Source: Cryoendolithus antarcticus (lineage: Eukaryota > Ascomycota > Dothideomycetes > Cladosporiales > Cladosporiaceae). Taken from it: 64,000 nucleotides of DNA. This document shows, piece by piece, positions 33,446 through 46,084 of the stretch; within the stretch, counting starts at the first letter, position 1, and each line of letters begins with the position of its first letter. The stretch spans positions 248,001-312,000 of the forward strand of contig NAJO01000035.1 in assembly GCA_002077065.1 (NCBI GenBank), given 5' to 3'. Below the pieces are notes generated by a model. It was given only the letters and a program-made list of their open reading frames with translations. It had not been told where the DNA came from and ran no database searches. The translations under genes and the position numbers were made by a program.

Positions 33446-34471
33446 ATGGGTCTGGTCGACTACTCGGACTCAGAAGACGAGGCTGAAGTCGCGAAGAACG
33501 AGAGCATGCCTCCAACGAAGAAGCGCAAGACAACGCAGGCTTCGCAGGACGGCCCTACTCAGCTGCCACCGCTTCCCTCTGCGTTCCGTGATCTGTACTC
33601 GTCGAATGTGCGGACAAGTGTGCAGGATGACCCGACGTTGCATGGCGGACGACAACGCGTGATCCCTCACGTCGAGGGCAATTGGCCGACCCATATCTTC
33701 ATCGAGTGTGAGCAAAATACTCCCAGAACCGGTGTGGTCATGCTGGGTCGACCTCACGTCCACTGACACACATGAGGGCTTCCGGATCAGAACGAGAATT
33801 ACGCGCTGCAAGAGTCTATGCGTCTAATTGAACGTAGTCTTAATGGATCTTCTCGCACATTGCCGACTAGCAACGTTATACACACCCTGCTCAGGAACGA
33901 CCTCGGTGTCCCGATTCCACTGCATGTCTCGCTGTCACGCACCTTGATGCTCAAGACTGAGCAAAGGAACGCGTTCCTGGCACGATGCAAAGCAGCTGCA
34001 AGCTCTGTGACAGCATTCGAGATGAAGCTTGAGACCTTGCAGTGGCATCCAAATGAAGACCGCACTAGATGGTTCCTCGTCGTGCAGGTGTCTTCTCCAA
34101 ATGACGCGCTGTCATCTCTGGTCGAGTCTCTGAACAGCGTCGCGGCCGAGTTCAATCAGCCTCTACTTTACGAGGATGAGGACGCGACTTCCTCGGTGAC
34201 TCCATCAGCATCCAGGATCGTAGATAGTGGAGCTACAACAACGCGAGTGGTCTCACAGAAATTCCATATCAGCGTTGCGTGGTCTCTTGAGCCGCCGCCT
34301 ACAGCTGAAACGACCGACACGGAGACTGTGCAACAGACACAAACTGATGGCAGATTTCTGACGAGGGCGCTGGCGGAGTATCGCGGTCCCGCGAAAGAAT
34401 TGAAGGTCCGCATTGGGCAAGATGTGACTACGATCCCGCTGCGAGTGCGAAGGGGTTCTGCTCTGCAATGA
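33446..34471 (+). CDS. usb1: U6 snRNA 3'-end phosphodiesterase Usb1
   Basis: 2H-family exonuclease that trims the oligo(U) tail of U6 snRNA, stabilising it for splicing. Exons 33446-33707 and 33777-34471 give 318 residues. The 69-nt intron runs from GTGAGC to CATGAG and creates IFIEWLPDQNENYALQ, matching the family's [IL]EW consensus; other acceptors lose this Trp or the frame. N-terminal LVDYSDSEDE and PPTKKRK (possible NLS) are followed by GNWPTH. The two catalytic HxS motifs are HVSLSRT near residue 136 and HISVAWSL near 249. Divergent from the Pal1 gene, sharing a short promoter. Confidence 0.92.
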
Positions 34472-35419
34472 CGATATGAGCATGATGTCTCAGCGTGTTA
34501 AACCCCAAAATTCCCAGCGCTAAGTGGTCGCTTGGCAATATCTGGACAATAACAAGTCCATCTGTAAGATGAATAGTGAACGGAGAGTGCGTGTTCTTTG
34601 TGAGAGAGTGGATGTATCGAAGGCTCGGAGAAGACGCTCGGCAAGCGGGTTGTCTAACCTAATTTCGGCGCCTAAGTCGGCCAATCAGCGAGATTATGCC
34701 GACCTCACCCCCTATCTTCAAGAAATGGAGATGTCGTGCACTTCGTTCATGGCGATGATGCTGTGGGTTATGCGTGCCCAAAGCTATTCCAGGTCGCATG
34801 GCGGGATTGCATGTCTCGCCGGAGATGACGGCCGGTCTCATGCATGATCACGACGATCTTTCGCTTTGAGATAGCGAAGAGCATCCTGAAACACTTCCGA
34901 TGATCTTCCATGCGCAATGACTACATAAGTCCGTGACAGACCCAGATAATTGCAGCAGAAGACGACGTGGCGCGCTGCAGATGATCGGGGCGTATATGTG
35001 TGCATATGATATCTCCTAAATAAAGCTACGATGATGCGAGAGGTTGTCCTTCGAGGTTCGGAGGAGCCAATCTACGCACCCACTTTAGCTTGCAGCTCTC
35101 GCTTAGGTACGCGCGACAAGCGTGTGCACGGGTGTTGATTTTATGTCACCCTGATCCCTGATTCAATTCGGCCTTGAATGTGGTAATTGTTCATTGTGTT
35201 GCTTATTGTGTATTCGTCCTCGCGTCCTGTGTCTATACCTTAATACTCACCGATCAGTCAACGTCGCAGCAATATTCAAGAAAGTCAATCGCGACGCGAC
35301 AATCCACGCGCTGTGCTAGGCATTAACCCTGAACGAACAGCAACTACATCGGACATGCTCGCTCGGAGGACCCCATGAGCCGTGACGACTGAGCAGAAGG
35401 AACATACTCCGGTGCGACG
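34472..35419. other. Intergenic region usb1 - Msb1 gene
   Basis: 3' flank of usb1 and promoter of the Msb1-like gene. No recognisable gene or repeat. Confidence 0.5.
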
Positions 35420-38400
35420 ATGCCGCTCTTCTCAAAGTTTAGGAGCAAGAGCTCGCAATCGGTGGTCAAGGGGAAGACCCAGGATATCCCTAACGGCGCA
35501 AACGAAACGCTGAAGAAGCCGACCTATCAATCGACATGGAGTAGTCCGCATATTGTGCTAGAGGAGGTACAGGAGCTCATACACTTGTGCACGGCTGAGC
35601 TCAGGCTGAGAGGTATAGCGATGCGCCTCTGACTACTAACAATACCGTACTGACGTCCACCTCAGCCGAAGCACTCGACTCCCCTTTTCTCCTCCTCCCC
35701 TTTCGCCTGGATGGCGACTCGACCTACGCCCGCTCCTTTATTGTCAACTTCTTCAAGCACAATGCATCCAACTCGAGCCAATTCCGAGGCGCCTCCCTCC
35801 AGCAGGAGATCCGCCTGACTGAAGCACCGATCCTTTGCAGTGTCCTGAAATGGTGCTGGAGTCGCATCCCAGGCGGTGTGGTCTCCTGGCCAGTGTACGA
35901 GGGTTTCAGACTTGGTGAGCAAGAGATGCGAAATGAGCGCAATGCGTTCGAGAAGATGTTACCGGTTGTTGCGAACTCCGCTGCACGGGAGAGCGTGATC
36001 AGGGACTTCTTCGAGCTGCTGGCTGCTGTTGCGGCGCATGGAAAGCTCAATGGTCTGGGTGGCAGAAAGTTGTCAAGACTAGCGGGATGGTGGGCATTCG
36101 AGCTGTCCGACGATGGAAAGGGGTTTGAGGGCGGGTACAACAGCTGGACGGTGGCGGCTGATGCTGCGAGTCATCTGTTCTTCGCACATCTGCGATCGCT
36201 GTCACCCGAGGCGAATCCGTCATTGAGCTTGATCGAGCGGATACCACGGTCGCTGCAGGCACTGCTAGCACAGACGGAATATCCGCCGGAGACTCCGACG
36301 TTGATGCAGCGTGCGACACCCAGGGTGTTGATGATCGTGGATGCGGTCTCTCCTACGCCCTTTGCACTTCTACGACGGGCAAAGCACTTCGAGTACCGGG
36401 ATCAGGACCGAGTGTTACGCGAGCTGTCCGATTTCGAGGATCCGGTGGACGCTCTGACCGATGAGTGCAGGCGCGTGCTGTACGCTGTAGCTTCCACCAA
36501 CTCGTCTGCGAATGTGCGCTCGAGGCAGGGACAGTACAACAACTCGGACGAGTCCTGGTCTGCATTCTCGAACATGGGATTCTCTGACATGGGATCATCG
36601 ACTCCGCAGACTGCTGTCAATGGGCATGCCAAGGGCGCTGCCATCAAGCAGACTCCACATTCGAGGAACGCGACTTCAGGTCGACCTACGACACCCTCTT
36701 GGGCAGACTTCTTGAACTCCGGCTTTGCAGAGGATGAGAATAAGAACGGATCTGGAGCATTATTGTTACCACCCGACAAGCTTCTACCTCAAATCGGAAG
36801 CAGAGCGCAGACTCCATCAAGCAACTTCGGCAAGAGTCATGCAGATGACGACCTTGCGCCTGGCGAACTTGCTGCGATTACAAATGTCGATCTGGATGAT
36901 GTCTTCTGGTGGGTGTGGATGACAAGCCTAGCGGGAGAAGAGCCAAATGAGCGCAAGTCTGTGTTCGGCCGGTGCGCTTTGATTGAGACCACGATCATGA
37001 ACGGCCGATGGCTCATCATGGAGGAGCAAGTCAAGGGAGCATCACCCGACCCGATCGCTGGCGCAGAGATCGTCGAGAAGAAAAGTCGCTTCGGTTTCAC
37101 TAAGCGTGGCCGACTTGGCAACCGGAAGGCATCGAGCAAGAAGCCTGAGCCAGTGGGCGTCGAGCTGGACCGCGCGACGTCTGCGACACCCAGTAAGCAA
37201 GGCGTTGGTGCCGACCAGCAAGCGCGCATTCGAGCTGCTGCCGCTGCCATGTCTCCAAGTCTAGCTCAATCGCGAGACGATGCGGCGCAGCGACGCGGTA
37301 GGAACGAGTACGCTGCATCGACGAAGACCAACAGCGTGCTCACGCTTGGTCTGCAGTCGGAAGCTGGACCCGCTATGAAGTGGGCGAATAGCTACGACAA
37401 GCATGCGCTGCGAGCACAGTACTTGGGTGACAACTTCATGGGTAAAGGGGCGAGTCGCGACGATCTTGCGAAACGGGCATCTTCGGTTATGCTAGAGAAC
37501 GACTATCAAGCCACATCTGGCGCGCAGCACTTGCCTATTCTCGCGCCTGACGCACCTGCTTTCCCGGGCCCGGATACAGAGCGAGAGTTGCCCTCACTCC
37601 CACCTGCTGGTTCGAAAGCGACGGAGACACCGCCGGCGCCGCAACACGAGTTTGTCGAGCAAGAGGCGCCACCGATGCCCGCCGCATTGACACCGCCTGT
37701 AGAGGAGGCAGCAGGTGAGCCAGCACTGGTACCTTCCAAGTCACCTGAAGCTACTGTCGCTCCAATTGAGGATCTACACGATGACAGTGAAGATGAGCTT
37801 GACATTGCGCGTCGCCGTCGGGACGAACCTGTGACAGCGAACGAAATGCTTAAGGAGCTCGGAATGCCCAAGCCATCTTCACCAACACATGGACGTGTGC
37901 AGCGCAAGGCGAACCCTCGAACAAGCAACATCCAAGATCACCCAGCGTTCAGGGCGCCGAGTGTCGATCAGCCGAGGACGATGTCACCAGTGGAGCAAAA
38001 CCAGAATCCAGCTGTGCTAGCGGCGAGGATGGCGCTAGAGCGAAAGGATGCGGGAAGCGCTGAGTCCGATCACAAGCTTCAGAAGAAGCAAGGTGGCGGT
38101 GGAGCCGGAGGCCTCAAGAAGCTCTTCGGACGTGGCAAAGACAAGACGAACCGTCGGTCGATGGAGGTGCCGCCTTCGCGGTCTACCCTAGCACCGCCGT
38201 CGGAGTCTTCTCTGGGTAGACGCCTTTCGCTCATGCGTAAGAAGTCTGGCCAACCTGCCGCTGCTGCTGCTGCCGCCGCCCAAGTTCCGGTCGAGCCTCA
38301 GCCAGCTCTTCGCGAGTCCGCTGAGTTCGCCGCTCAGCCTCAGGTACCTTCGTCGCCGGCCATGTACAATGATCCGGAAGCGAATCTCTCCCGCATCGAG

Positions 38401-39046
38401 ACTCGCGACCAGAATCACGCGAATGAGGAGTTCTCTCGATTTGACCAAGGCCCGATGCAAGACATGCCCGGCGCTCTGCCTCGTGAGTCACCAGACCTTC
38501 GTAATGAGTCCGTCCAGCAAGACCATCCCATCGCGGAGCTCGAGTCTCCTGATGAACACCCACACTCACAACCACAATACAACACCCGCGCAGCCGCTAT
38601 GCTGGACCCACGTAATGAGCAACAACAGTCTACACCCGACCAAGGTTTCGTGACACCCATGGAACGCAGCGAGCCGGCCATGCAGCACAACGACGCCGCT
38701 TCTGAGGCTTCCGTGGAGCGAGAAGACAAGCCCACCGTGGCGTCGCTGACGCAAGACCGCTGGGCGCAGATCCGTGAGAATGCTGCGAAACGGGCTGCAA
38801 GGGCTAGTGAGGAGCAGAGTATGCAGAGTCGGCCCAGGACTGAGAGAACGGATGAGGATGGGGAGACTAGTGGGGAGGAGAGTAAGTCATCATATTCGAT
38901 CTGTGCTGTGAAGGACATGTGCTAATCGTGTGATTACAGCTATCGAGTCCCGCGTCGCTCGCATCAAGGCACGTGTCGCTGAGTTGACGGGGAATATGGA
39001 CACGAGTGCTAATGGCGCCACTGCTCGTGCGTCGCCGCGATACTAA
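35420..39046 (+). CDS. Msb1/Mug8-type polarity protein
   Basis: Large cortical protein of the Msb1 family, which in yeasts connects Rho1/Cdc42 signalling to bud or tip growth and glucan synthesis. Exons 35420-35612, 35666-38881 and 38940-39046 give 1171 residues; both introns have clear branch points (CTACTAAC, GCTAATC). The N-terminus MPLFSKFRSKSSQ leads into the RhoGAP-like Msb1 domain (LLLPFRLDGDSTYARSFIVN, LTEAPILCSVLKWCWSRIPG, YEGFRLGEQEM, LSRLAGWWAFEL) to about residue 460. The remainder is low-complexity, Ala/Pro/Glu-rich, with basic patches (KKLFGRGKDKTNRRS, SLMRKKSGQ) and a short coiled-coil-like end in the last exon. No catalytic Arg finger could be assigned. Confidence 0.88.
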
Positions 39047-39454
39047 GCACCTCCGTCTCGCTCCACGCCTACGCCACACTAATCACGTTTCCTTTGTCAG
39101 TGCCATGTCGGGTTCAGATCGCCAGCGGAACATACTGTGCAGGGACATACACGTGAGCAAGCGCCGACTGTTGATTTTGAGATACCACGTTGCGGGTGCT
39201 TTCTTGGGTTTGGGAGATGCGGGTAGGCGCTGATGGGGTGTGTGTAGGTAATGTTTGCGAGGGTGATGCCTCAGTATATTAGGCTGTACCGGTGTGGAGC
39301 TTGATTGGCTGATCATGCAGCCTTGCATGTTGACTCAGCCTCACCTCGAGTGTTCCAGCGTCGACCACACACTTTTACCGATGGCTAGACCAAACACCGC
39401 GGCCGAGCCATTTCGCGAGGGCGCGCATCGAAAGCTGCAATCAGTCTTCACCGT
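39047..39454. other. Intergenic region Msb1 gene - HET gene 1
   Basis: 3' flank of the Msb1-like gene and promoter of the first HET gene. Nothing else seen. Confidence 0.5.
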
Positions 39455-41492
39455 ATGGATCCAGATCCGGAGGACACAGCTGCGGGCTCATTGGAACTCC
39501 GAGACTCATATGGTACGATAATACAGTGCAAAACTTGCTATCCTCTTCACCTGAACGAGAGCGATTTTCCGGTCAGAGGCCGCCCGAAAACTCGATGGAT
39601 TCAACTGTCAAATCTCGGCCACAATGCAGATAATTGCGCTGGCTGCCTTCTCGCATATCGCGCCGTGAGGGGCATTGACGTCGCTGCCTTACACGTAGAA
39701 CAGATCGAGACCTGGATTCACGGATATTGGAAGAAGAATCTCGATCGGCCTCGATTCTTTATCGACATCACGAGCGTAAAGACCCAACCAAAGAGGCTTT
39801 ACACGTATGTCGATACAATCGAACTGTATCAACTTCGCGGTAAATGCCTCTCTACACGTATGATCACCTGACAATGGTATTAATGGCATATTCCCAGGCG
39901 GTATACAGCCCTGGGGAAGTCTGCGAGAACAATTGCACAGCGTCTCATTACCGCGGAGCGCTGAAGCGTATCGCAAGTTACGATCCTGGCTTGAAGACTG
40001 CGTTAGTGACCACCGTCGTTGCGACGCGAAAGTACAGGACTGTCGTCGACCCGCGAGGGTCATATACGTTGGCTCAAGGTCGGAAATTGAAGTCCGTCTG
40101 GTCCAATGCGACAAAGACTTTCCAGCACAATATGTGGCACTCAGTCACTGTTGGGGTCAAGCCTCAACACTGCCCAGCACAACACTCGACAATCTCGATG
40201 CGCATTATCGCGGTATACCCTTAGACTCTCTCTCGCAAACGTTCACCGATGCGATCAGCATCTGTCGCTTTCTGGGCCAAAAATATTTGTGGGTTGATGC
40301 GCTATGCATCGTCCAAGACGATGCGACGGAGTGGAAGGGGCAGGCCGCCAACATGGGTGCCATTTTCAGCGGAGCACTTGTAAAGTTGTCCGCGATGGGT
40401 TCTTACAATGGCCACGGCGGTTGCTGGCCACGACCCCTCCAGCCGATTCATCTGCCGTTCGCCGAAGGGCTCGGGTACACTGTCGGTGTCCGACGCCCAA
40501 CATCAAGCTGGCGCAACTCCCACGCCGACTTCCTGAGGTCTAAGCGCAAACACTTCGACTCTATGCCGACTACAGCCTATCCTCTGGTACACCGCAAGTG
40601 GGCATACCAAGAACGCTGGCTAAGTCGGCGAATCATTCATTTCACCGCACCGGAGCTCTTGTGGGTCTGCGAAGAAGGATCCCGTTGCGAGTGCGTAAGG
40701 CCAAAGTGGACGGGATCTCAGCATGGCGGTGGAACGTGGTCTGAAGTCATACAGACGTATACACGAGGTAGATTGACATTCGACACTGACACGCTACCAG
40801 CCATCGGAGGTGTTGCGGAAGCCTTCGCAGATAGTGGTCGCGGCCGCTATTGTGCCGGTCTATGGCAATCGGAGTTACCAATCGCGCTATGCTGGCAAAC
40901 CCGCTGCAATCTAGACTCAGCGTATACTTATACTCGCACATCGGAATACGTCGCACCGACTTGGTCATGGGCATCAGTGAAAGGCCCCGTCAAATACCCC
41001 CACTCTACTTCCATCACAACGGACGTAGCGGCAAAAGTAGTGAATGTGTCTTGCGACACAGCTGAGCAAGATCACTCTTTCGGCCAAATTACAGGAGGTG
41101 TCCTCGAGCTTGAAGCCGATTGTGCGCGCATACCAATCAATCAGCTGGCACGAGGCGACATTGCAAGCATACCGCCGGAGGCAGCCGAATGGGGCAACGC
41201 CAATTACATGGACGCCTTTGGTCGGCACTGGAAAATTTTTCCAGACATTGTGAAAGAGCTCATCTCCGGGGAAGGCGAGTTGAGCTTAGCAACCGACAGC
41301 AGGTCCATTGTTTGTGCGCTGATTATGGTGGAGCCCAAAACTTATCCGAATTTTGCGCACGTGGCCCTTGCTCTCCTACCCAGAAGCGACGGCATGTACA
41401 CGAGACTCGGGATCGTAACAGTACAGTCTTGGTCAGATCCCGTGAATCGCAGAACCAATTTTCCGGAACGGATCGTCCTCAAGATCGTTTGA
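39455..41492 (+). CDS. HET-domain protein 1 with N-terminal double CxxC
   Basis: Heterokaryon-incompatibility (HET) domain protein; the family mediates self/non-self recognition and cell death in moulds, and most members are uncharacterised. Exons 39455-39839 and 39898-41492 give 659 residues; the 58-nt intron is in phase 1. The N-terminal region has IIQCKTCYPLHL and NCAGCLLAYRAV, two CxxC pairs that could bind metal. The HET core has YVALSHCWGQ, LSQTFTDAISICRFLGQKYL, WVDALCIVQDD, MGAIFSGALVKLSAM, RKWAYQERWLSRRIIHFT, LLWVCEE and, later, APTWSWASVKG. No NACHT, ankyrin or WD repeats follow. Paralogous to the next gene, with the same intron position and phase. Confidence 0.92.
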
Positions 41493-41935
41493 ACATTTCG
41501 ACGAAGCATCGATCTCGCATTTAAGCCGACTCTAGCACATTAACGATCAAGCCACTTTGTCTGCGCCTATGGACTACTAGCTGACGCCCGTCTCGCTGTC
41601 AGTTCGCCGAGGATGCCGATGAGAAGGTTCCCTCACATATCTATTTACCGCGGCGGTGCGTCCGTTCATAAGCGCGTATCAAGCTACATAGTGCACGCAT
41701 GTATGTATAACATGCTTTGTAGCCTACCCAATCGTCTGGCGTTCCGTGATTTTGGCGTCTCATGCTGCGGATGCTTTACAACTGAGAATAAGTGGGTATT
41801 TTACATTGTGATACCTGAGATAGAGATACATACAGCGTGTACTTGGGTAGGCTTGGTTTCTAGCCAATCACGCATCCTTTTCTGCTGGCTCAGCCTCAGC
41901 CTCCTTCGACCGGCATTTGAGGACTGCGCCCTGTC
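41493..41935. other. Intergenic region between the HET genes
   Basis: Promoter of HET gene 2. No remnant of a third copy or transposon recognised. Confidence 0.5.
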
Positions 41936-44051
41936 ATGCCGACTGCACAGACGAGCAACCCGCGTTCATGCTCTCGTGCCCTGACAGGTCCCAACCTGAA
42001 ATTCCTTGAGTCTGCCATGGTGAAGCGCCATTCATATGCTTGGTCGCGACTCTCCGACGATCGGTTGATCATCGAGATGTCCCCAGAGATCGATCGCAGC
42101 GAGTCGAGAACACTGATATGCGAAGATTGCTCAGGTCTCCACCTCAATACGAGGTACAATGAAGTGCCCTTCCACCACGGAGTGGTACGCGACAGTCCGC
42201 AGGTCGATCTCCTTAGCCTGCAGCGGAACACAGGCCAGTGCTCGGGATGTTTGCTAGTGTGTCGCGCAGTAGCTGCGATCGGGATAGAGACCGAGTGCGA
42301 AAGGAATATCGAAGTCCAACGACTCTCGGATTCGCGCGGAAGCATGTGTCACATTCTCGTCCTACGCATAGATCGAGGTCGGCGAACGCAACTGGGAACA
42401 GTCGAGCTGAATCAGATTTCAGGTGAGTACGGCAGGCACCACCTGGTTGTCGCGCTTTTGAAAGCAGCGAAATTTTGCTTATATCATGCGCCTAGGCAAG
42501 GCCCAGCCTTGGCTGGCTCTCCTCGAGCCCGCAGTTGAAGTGGCAATTCCACGCAGCGACGAAGCATATGCGCGTCTGCAGTCCTGGCTGACCGAATGCG
42601 CGAACGCACATACCCGTTGCAATCCGAAGGCGTCCGCACAGCACGCTGCAAGACTAATTGACATTGGATCTACAGACTCTACGCAGATACATCTCATACC
42701 CTACGACGGCCAGGGAAGACCTGAATACGTTGCGCTCAGTCACTGCTGGGGAGACCCTGCCACTTTACCGAAAACCACGCTCGCTAATCTGGAACAACAT
42801 CACGACAATATCCCTCTCAGCTCACTATCTCGCACCTTCCGTGACGCCCTAGAGATCAGTCACCGCTTGGGCCTGCGATATCTCTGGATTGACGCCCTTT
42901 GTATTGTTCAGGATGACCGATCAGACTGGCTCCGTGAGTCCGCCAAGATGGGCGCCATTTTCGGTGGCGCCTATCTGACCCTATCAGCGATGGCATCAAG
43001 CGACGGCCGCGGTGGGTGCTGGCCGCCAGCTCCTAAGTCGATCGTTTTAAGAGACCCGGGAGGAGTCGAGTGTGAGGTTTCTGTGAAGCGCCCAACCGAA
43101 GACAGTCGCACCGTGCATGCGAGCTGCCTAGACGCCTACGAGATTGATTGCACGACAAACCCTCTCGCAGGTCGTAAGTGGTCGTACCAAGAACGGTTCC
43201 TGAGTCGAAGAACCATACACTTCACTGCCGAAGAGCTCATATGGGTCTGTGAGCAACGGTCTAGCTGCGAGTGCGATAGAATGGGGCTGTCTCGCACTGA
43301 TCTCGCAACCCCGTGGAGGACGGTGGTGCATGGGTATACTCATGGTGCCCTGAAGTTCGACATAGACATGCTACCAGCCATTGGCGGCGTTGCCGAGTCA
43401 TATGCTTGTTCGGACAGAGGTTGGTACCTCGCTGGGCTGTGGAGGGAAGACTTGCCCAGAGCGCTCCTGTGGTCTTCCGAAGTCGTCGGACTGCCGGGCT
43501 CAATACGAAGCGTGATCAATACACGACCGTCCGTATACACTGCACCTTCCTGGTCCTGGGCATCAGTGAAGGGCAAGGTGCTGCACCGTAATCTATGGAT
43601 TGAAGAAATGGCCACAGTTCTCGATGTTGCTTGCGAGCCCGAGGGCGAGAGCCTCTATGGCCGAGTCCTTCGAGGTTTCCTTGATCTAGATTGTAACGTC
43701 GCACACATTTCGGCGGACCATTTCCCATCCGATTCATTGCCGATGTTTCAACCGATGCTTGGTACGTTGATGAGTTCGCTGGCGAGCTTCGATTTCGACA
43801 CAACTGATGACCAGGATGTCTGCATACTCGATGGCATGGGCCAATTCTTGTGCGCACTGATTGGTTGTCAAATTCACGAATCTGATGCCAAACATTATTG
43901 GCGCGACTATTACGCCTTAGCGCTCGCACCTCAGCACAACGGCACGTACCGGCGTTTTGGCTTCGTACAAGGAGTGTGGTACTCCGACAAGACTCTTGAT
44001 GAGCAGATCTCTGAACAATTCCCGGAGCGTACAGTACTCAGGATTGAATGA
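41936..44051 (+). CDS. HET-domain protein 2 with N-terminal double CxxC
   Basis: Tandem paralogue of the preceding HET gene. Exons 41936-42422 and 42496-44051 give 680 residues (an in-frame Met at 42017 would give a shorter N-terminus). The 73-nt intron (GTGAGT to CCTAG) is phase 1 at the same place as in HET 1. The N-terminal module has LICEDCSGLHL and QCSGCLLVCRAV. The HET core has YVALSHCWGDPATLPKTTL, ALEISHRLGLRYLWIDALCI, GAIFGGAYLTLSAMASSDG, RKWSYQERFLSRRTIHFT, LIWVCEQRSSCEC, and APSWSWASVKG. The two proteins align over their whole length and share the ending FPER[IT]VL[KR]I. Partner and trigger are unknown. Confidence 0.92.
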
Positions 44052-44229
44052 GGCCAGAGTGTACGGGACATGGCGCTGTCCGCCACGATATACGACTCTC
44101 CCCCCTTGTCGACAGATTATACAACAGTGCGGCGTCCTTGCAGTGATGGCAGAGAAGCAACCAAGTTGATGCGGAAGATCCATTGAAAGTGTCTTCAGAT
44201 GGGCGAGGCAATCAGCATTCCGCCACCGG

Positions 44230-45885
44230 CTATTCCTCCTCCATGCTCTCCCACCCGCCCGCCTCCCCACCGCCCTCCTCCGCCTGCCTCGCCTCCTCCT
44301 CTTCCTCGGCCTCCTCGTCATCCGCCTCAACCCCAACCAACCTCTCCTTGACCTCCCCCTCAATCTTCGGCAACTTCCCCCTCGTAGCAAAAGCCTCCCT
44401 CACAGCCCGATTCGTGCTAGTATCCCAAACCTGCACACTGCCCTTACTCCCCGCCACAGCCAGCCGGAACGCCACAGCATCATCAGGCGCGAAATTCGTG
44501 CTGAAGACTTTGCCTACACCGAGGTCGCGGGAGACCACTAGCGAGGGGCCGGAGGAGAGGATGTTCCAGATTTTGCAGGAGCGGTCGGTGGAGCCTGTGG
44601 CGATCATGCCGGGGATTGCGGGGTTGATGCTGAAAGAGGACAGAGACTTTTCGTGGGCCTGCAATCGCCAGGAGGCTTTCGATTGCTCCGGTGTAGGAGG
44701 TAGTTGCCGGACGTCGAAGCAGTGCAGGATGCCGTTTTCGGTACTAACATAGAAGAGGGAATCGTTGTGGGAATCCCATTTCACGTTCTCAACGTCACTT
44801 TCGACGCCCCAGCGTGGGACTTTGGCATCTGGCGCGCGCATGTCTGCGGCTACTATTGTGCGGTCGTAGGAGCCCGAGAGTAGGACTGCGGGTTGTGTTG
44901 GATGCCATGCGAGCGTGCAGACTTTGTCCGTGTGATGGCTGTAGCTCTGTGCCGCAGTGCAGGTGGTGAGATCCCAGAGTTTGACGGTCTTATCTGCTGA
45001 GGCTGAGGCGAGGAGGGTGGGGTTGTGGCGATTTGCTGAGAGGGAGAGCACAGCGTCGACGTGATATGATGTGTTCGATTTGAGGGATCTCGACTTTTTC
45101 TTTTTCCTCTCTGGCATTGTAGGAGGCGTAGGTTCTGAGCTTTGCCCAAGGATGGCGAAGGGGTACATCCCATCCACAACATCCAGATCCCACAACTCGA
45201 TATCCGGCTCCATCGTTCCGACCGCCGCAAAATTCCCACTCTCACCAGCATGATTCGGTTTTGCTCCCAGCCACTCCACGCATAGCGGTATCGCTGGCAA
45301 CATCACATCATGATGCACGTACAGATTATCCTGCGAGTCCTCATACACATACACCTCCAGATGTGCCACCTCGTCCTCTACTCTCGCAGCAAGCAGCATG
45401 TTGTCCGTCGGTAGTATCTGCAAGTCCTCTCGGTCCTCGTCGTCGGAATCCTGATTCCCTTGCAGTGTGATGTATGGGTCGTCCTCGCTATCAGCGTGAT
45501 ATGCCAGACTCTTCACGTTCCCAAACAGCCCAGATTCATTCCCATGCTCGCCCTCGTCCTCACTCTCAACCATATTATCCCCATCATCATCGTAATGCTC
45601 CATATCATACTCCTTCAAGTCATCGTCCTCATCCTCGTGATCCGCTTCATCAGCTTCTTCCTCTTTCGTCACCGCGCCGGCACTTTGCACGGGTCCTCCA
45701 GCACTGATACTCGATTTGGCCAGCTCTTTACGAGCGGTCTCCAAGTCCTCTTTGGCGTCCTCGAGTTCGAGCTTCGCGAGCTTCGAGATCCGGGCATACT
45801 CGCCTTCGTCGAAGACGTACTTTGTGGGGTATGCTGCTGCGTGGCCACGAGGGACCCAGGAGGTGGCTGTGATCATGGACGTCAT
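44230..45885 (-). CDS. pwp1: Periodic tryptophan protein 1 (WD40, ribosome biogenesis)
   Basis: Nucleolar WD40 protein needed for rRNA processing and 60S assembly. Single exon, 551 residues, with a possible start four codons in at MITATSW. The N-terminus ATSWVPRGHAAAYPTKYVFD with a coiled stretch is typical of Pwp1. A long acidic region (EEEADEADHEDEDDD and following) precedes the propeller. WD-like repeats include AAVGTMEPDIELWDLDVVDG, LLASASADKTVKLWDLTT, LLSGSYDRTIVAADMR, MIATGSTDRSCKIWNI and LAVAGSKGSVQVWDTS. A basic KKKKSRS patch could be an NLS. The C-terminus is Glu-rich. Same strand as the upstream prp16 gene, 199 bp apart. Confidence 0.95.
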   Translation of the reverse strand: MTSMITATSWVPRGHAAAYPTKYVFDEGEYARISKLAKLELEDAKEDLETARKELAKSSISAGGPVQSAGAVTKEEEADEADHEDEDDDLKEYDMEHYDDDGDNMVESEDEGEHGNESGLFGNVKSLAYHADSEDDPYITLQGNQDSDDEDREDLQILPTDNMLLAARVEDEVAHLEVYVYEDSQDNLYVHHDVMLPAIPLCVEWLGAKPNHAGESGNFAAVGTMEPDIELWDLDVVDGMYPFAILGQSSEPTPPTMPERKKKKSRSLKSNTSYHVDAVLSLSANRHNPTLLASASADKTVKLWDLTTCTAAQSYSHHTDKVCTLAWHPTQPAVLLSGSYDRTIVAADMRAPDAKVPRWGVESDVENVKWDSHNDSLFYVSTENGILHCFDVRQLPPTPEQSKASWRLQAHEKSLSSFSINPAIPGMIATGSTDRSCKIWNILSSGPSLVVSRDLGVGKVFSTNFAPDDAVAFRLAVAGSKGSVQVWDTSTNRAVREAFATRGKLPKIEGEVKERLVGVEADDEEAEEEEEARQAEEGGGEAGGWESMEEE

Positions 45886-46084
45886 TTTGGGTGGTTAAGG
45901 AATGCCTTGAGGGAGATATAGCGATTGTCGCAAAGCAGAGATTGGATTGGCAGTCAAGAACTTTTTTGAGCGCACATGCAAATGACGTCCGAGAGAGGCC
46001 GAGGATTGCCCGGACACAGCAAAAGTGGCCTGGTCGAGGTAACGGCGAGGTTACGGTCGATGTTAGGCTATGTACTCGCCATCC

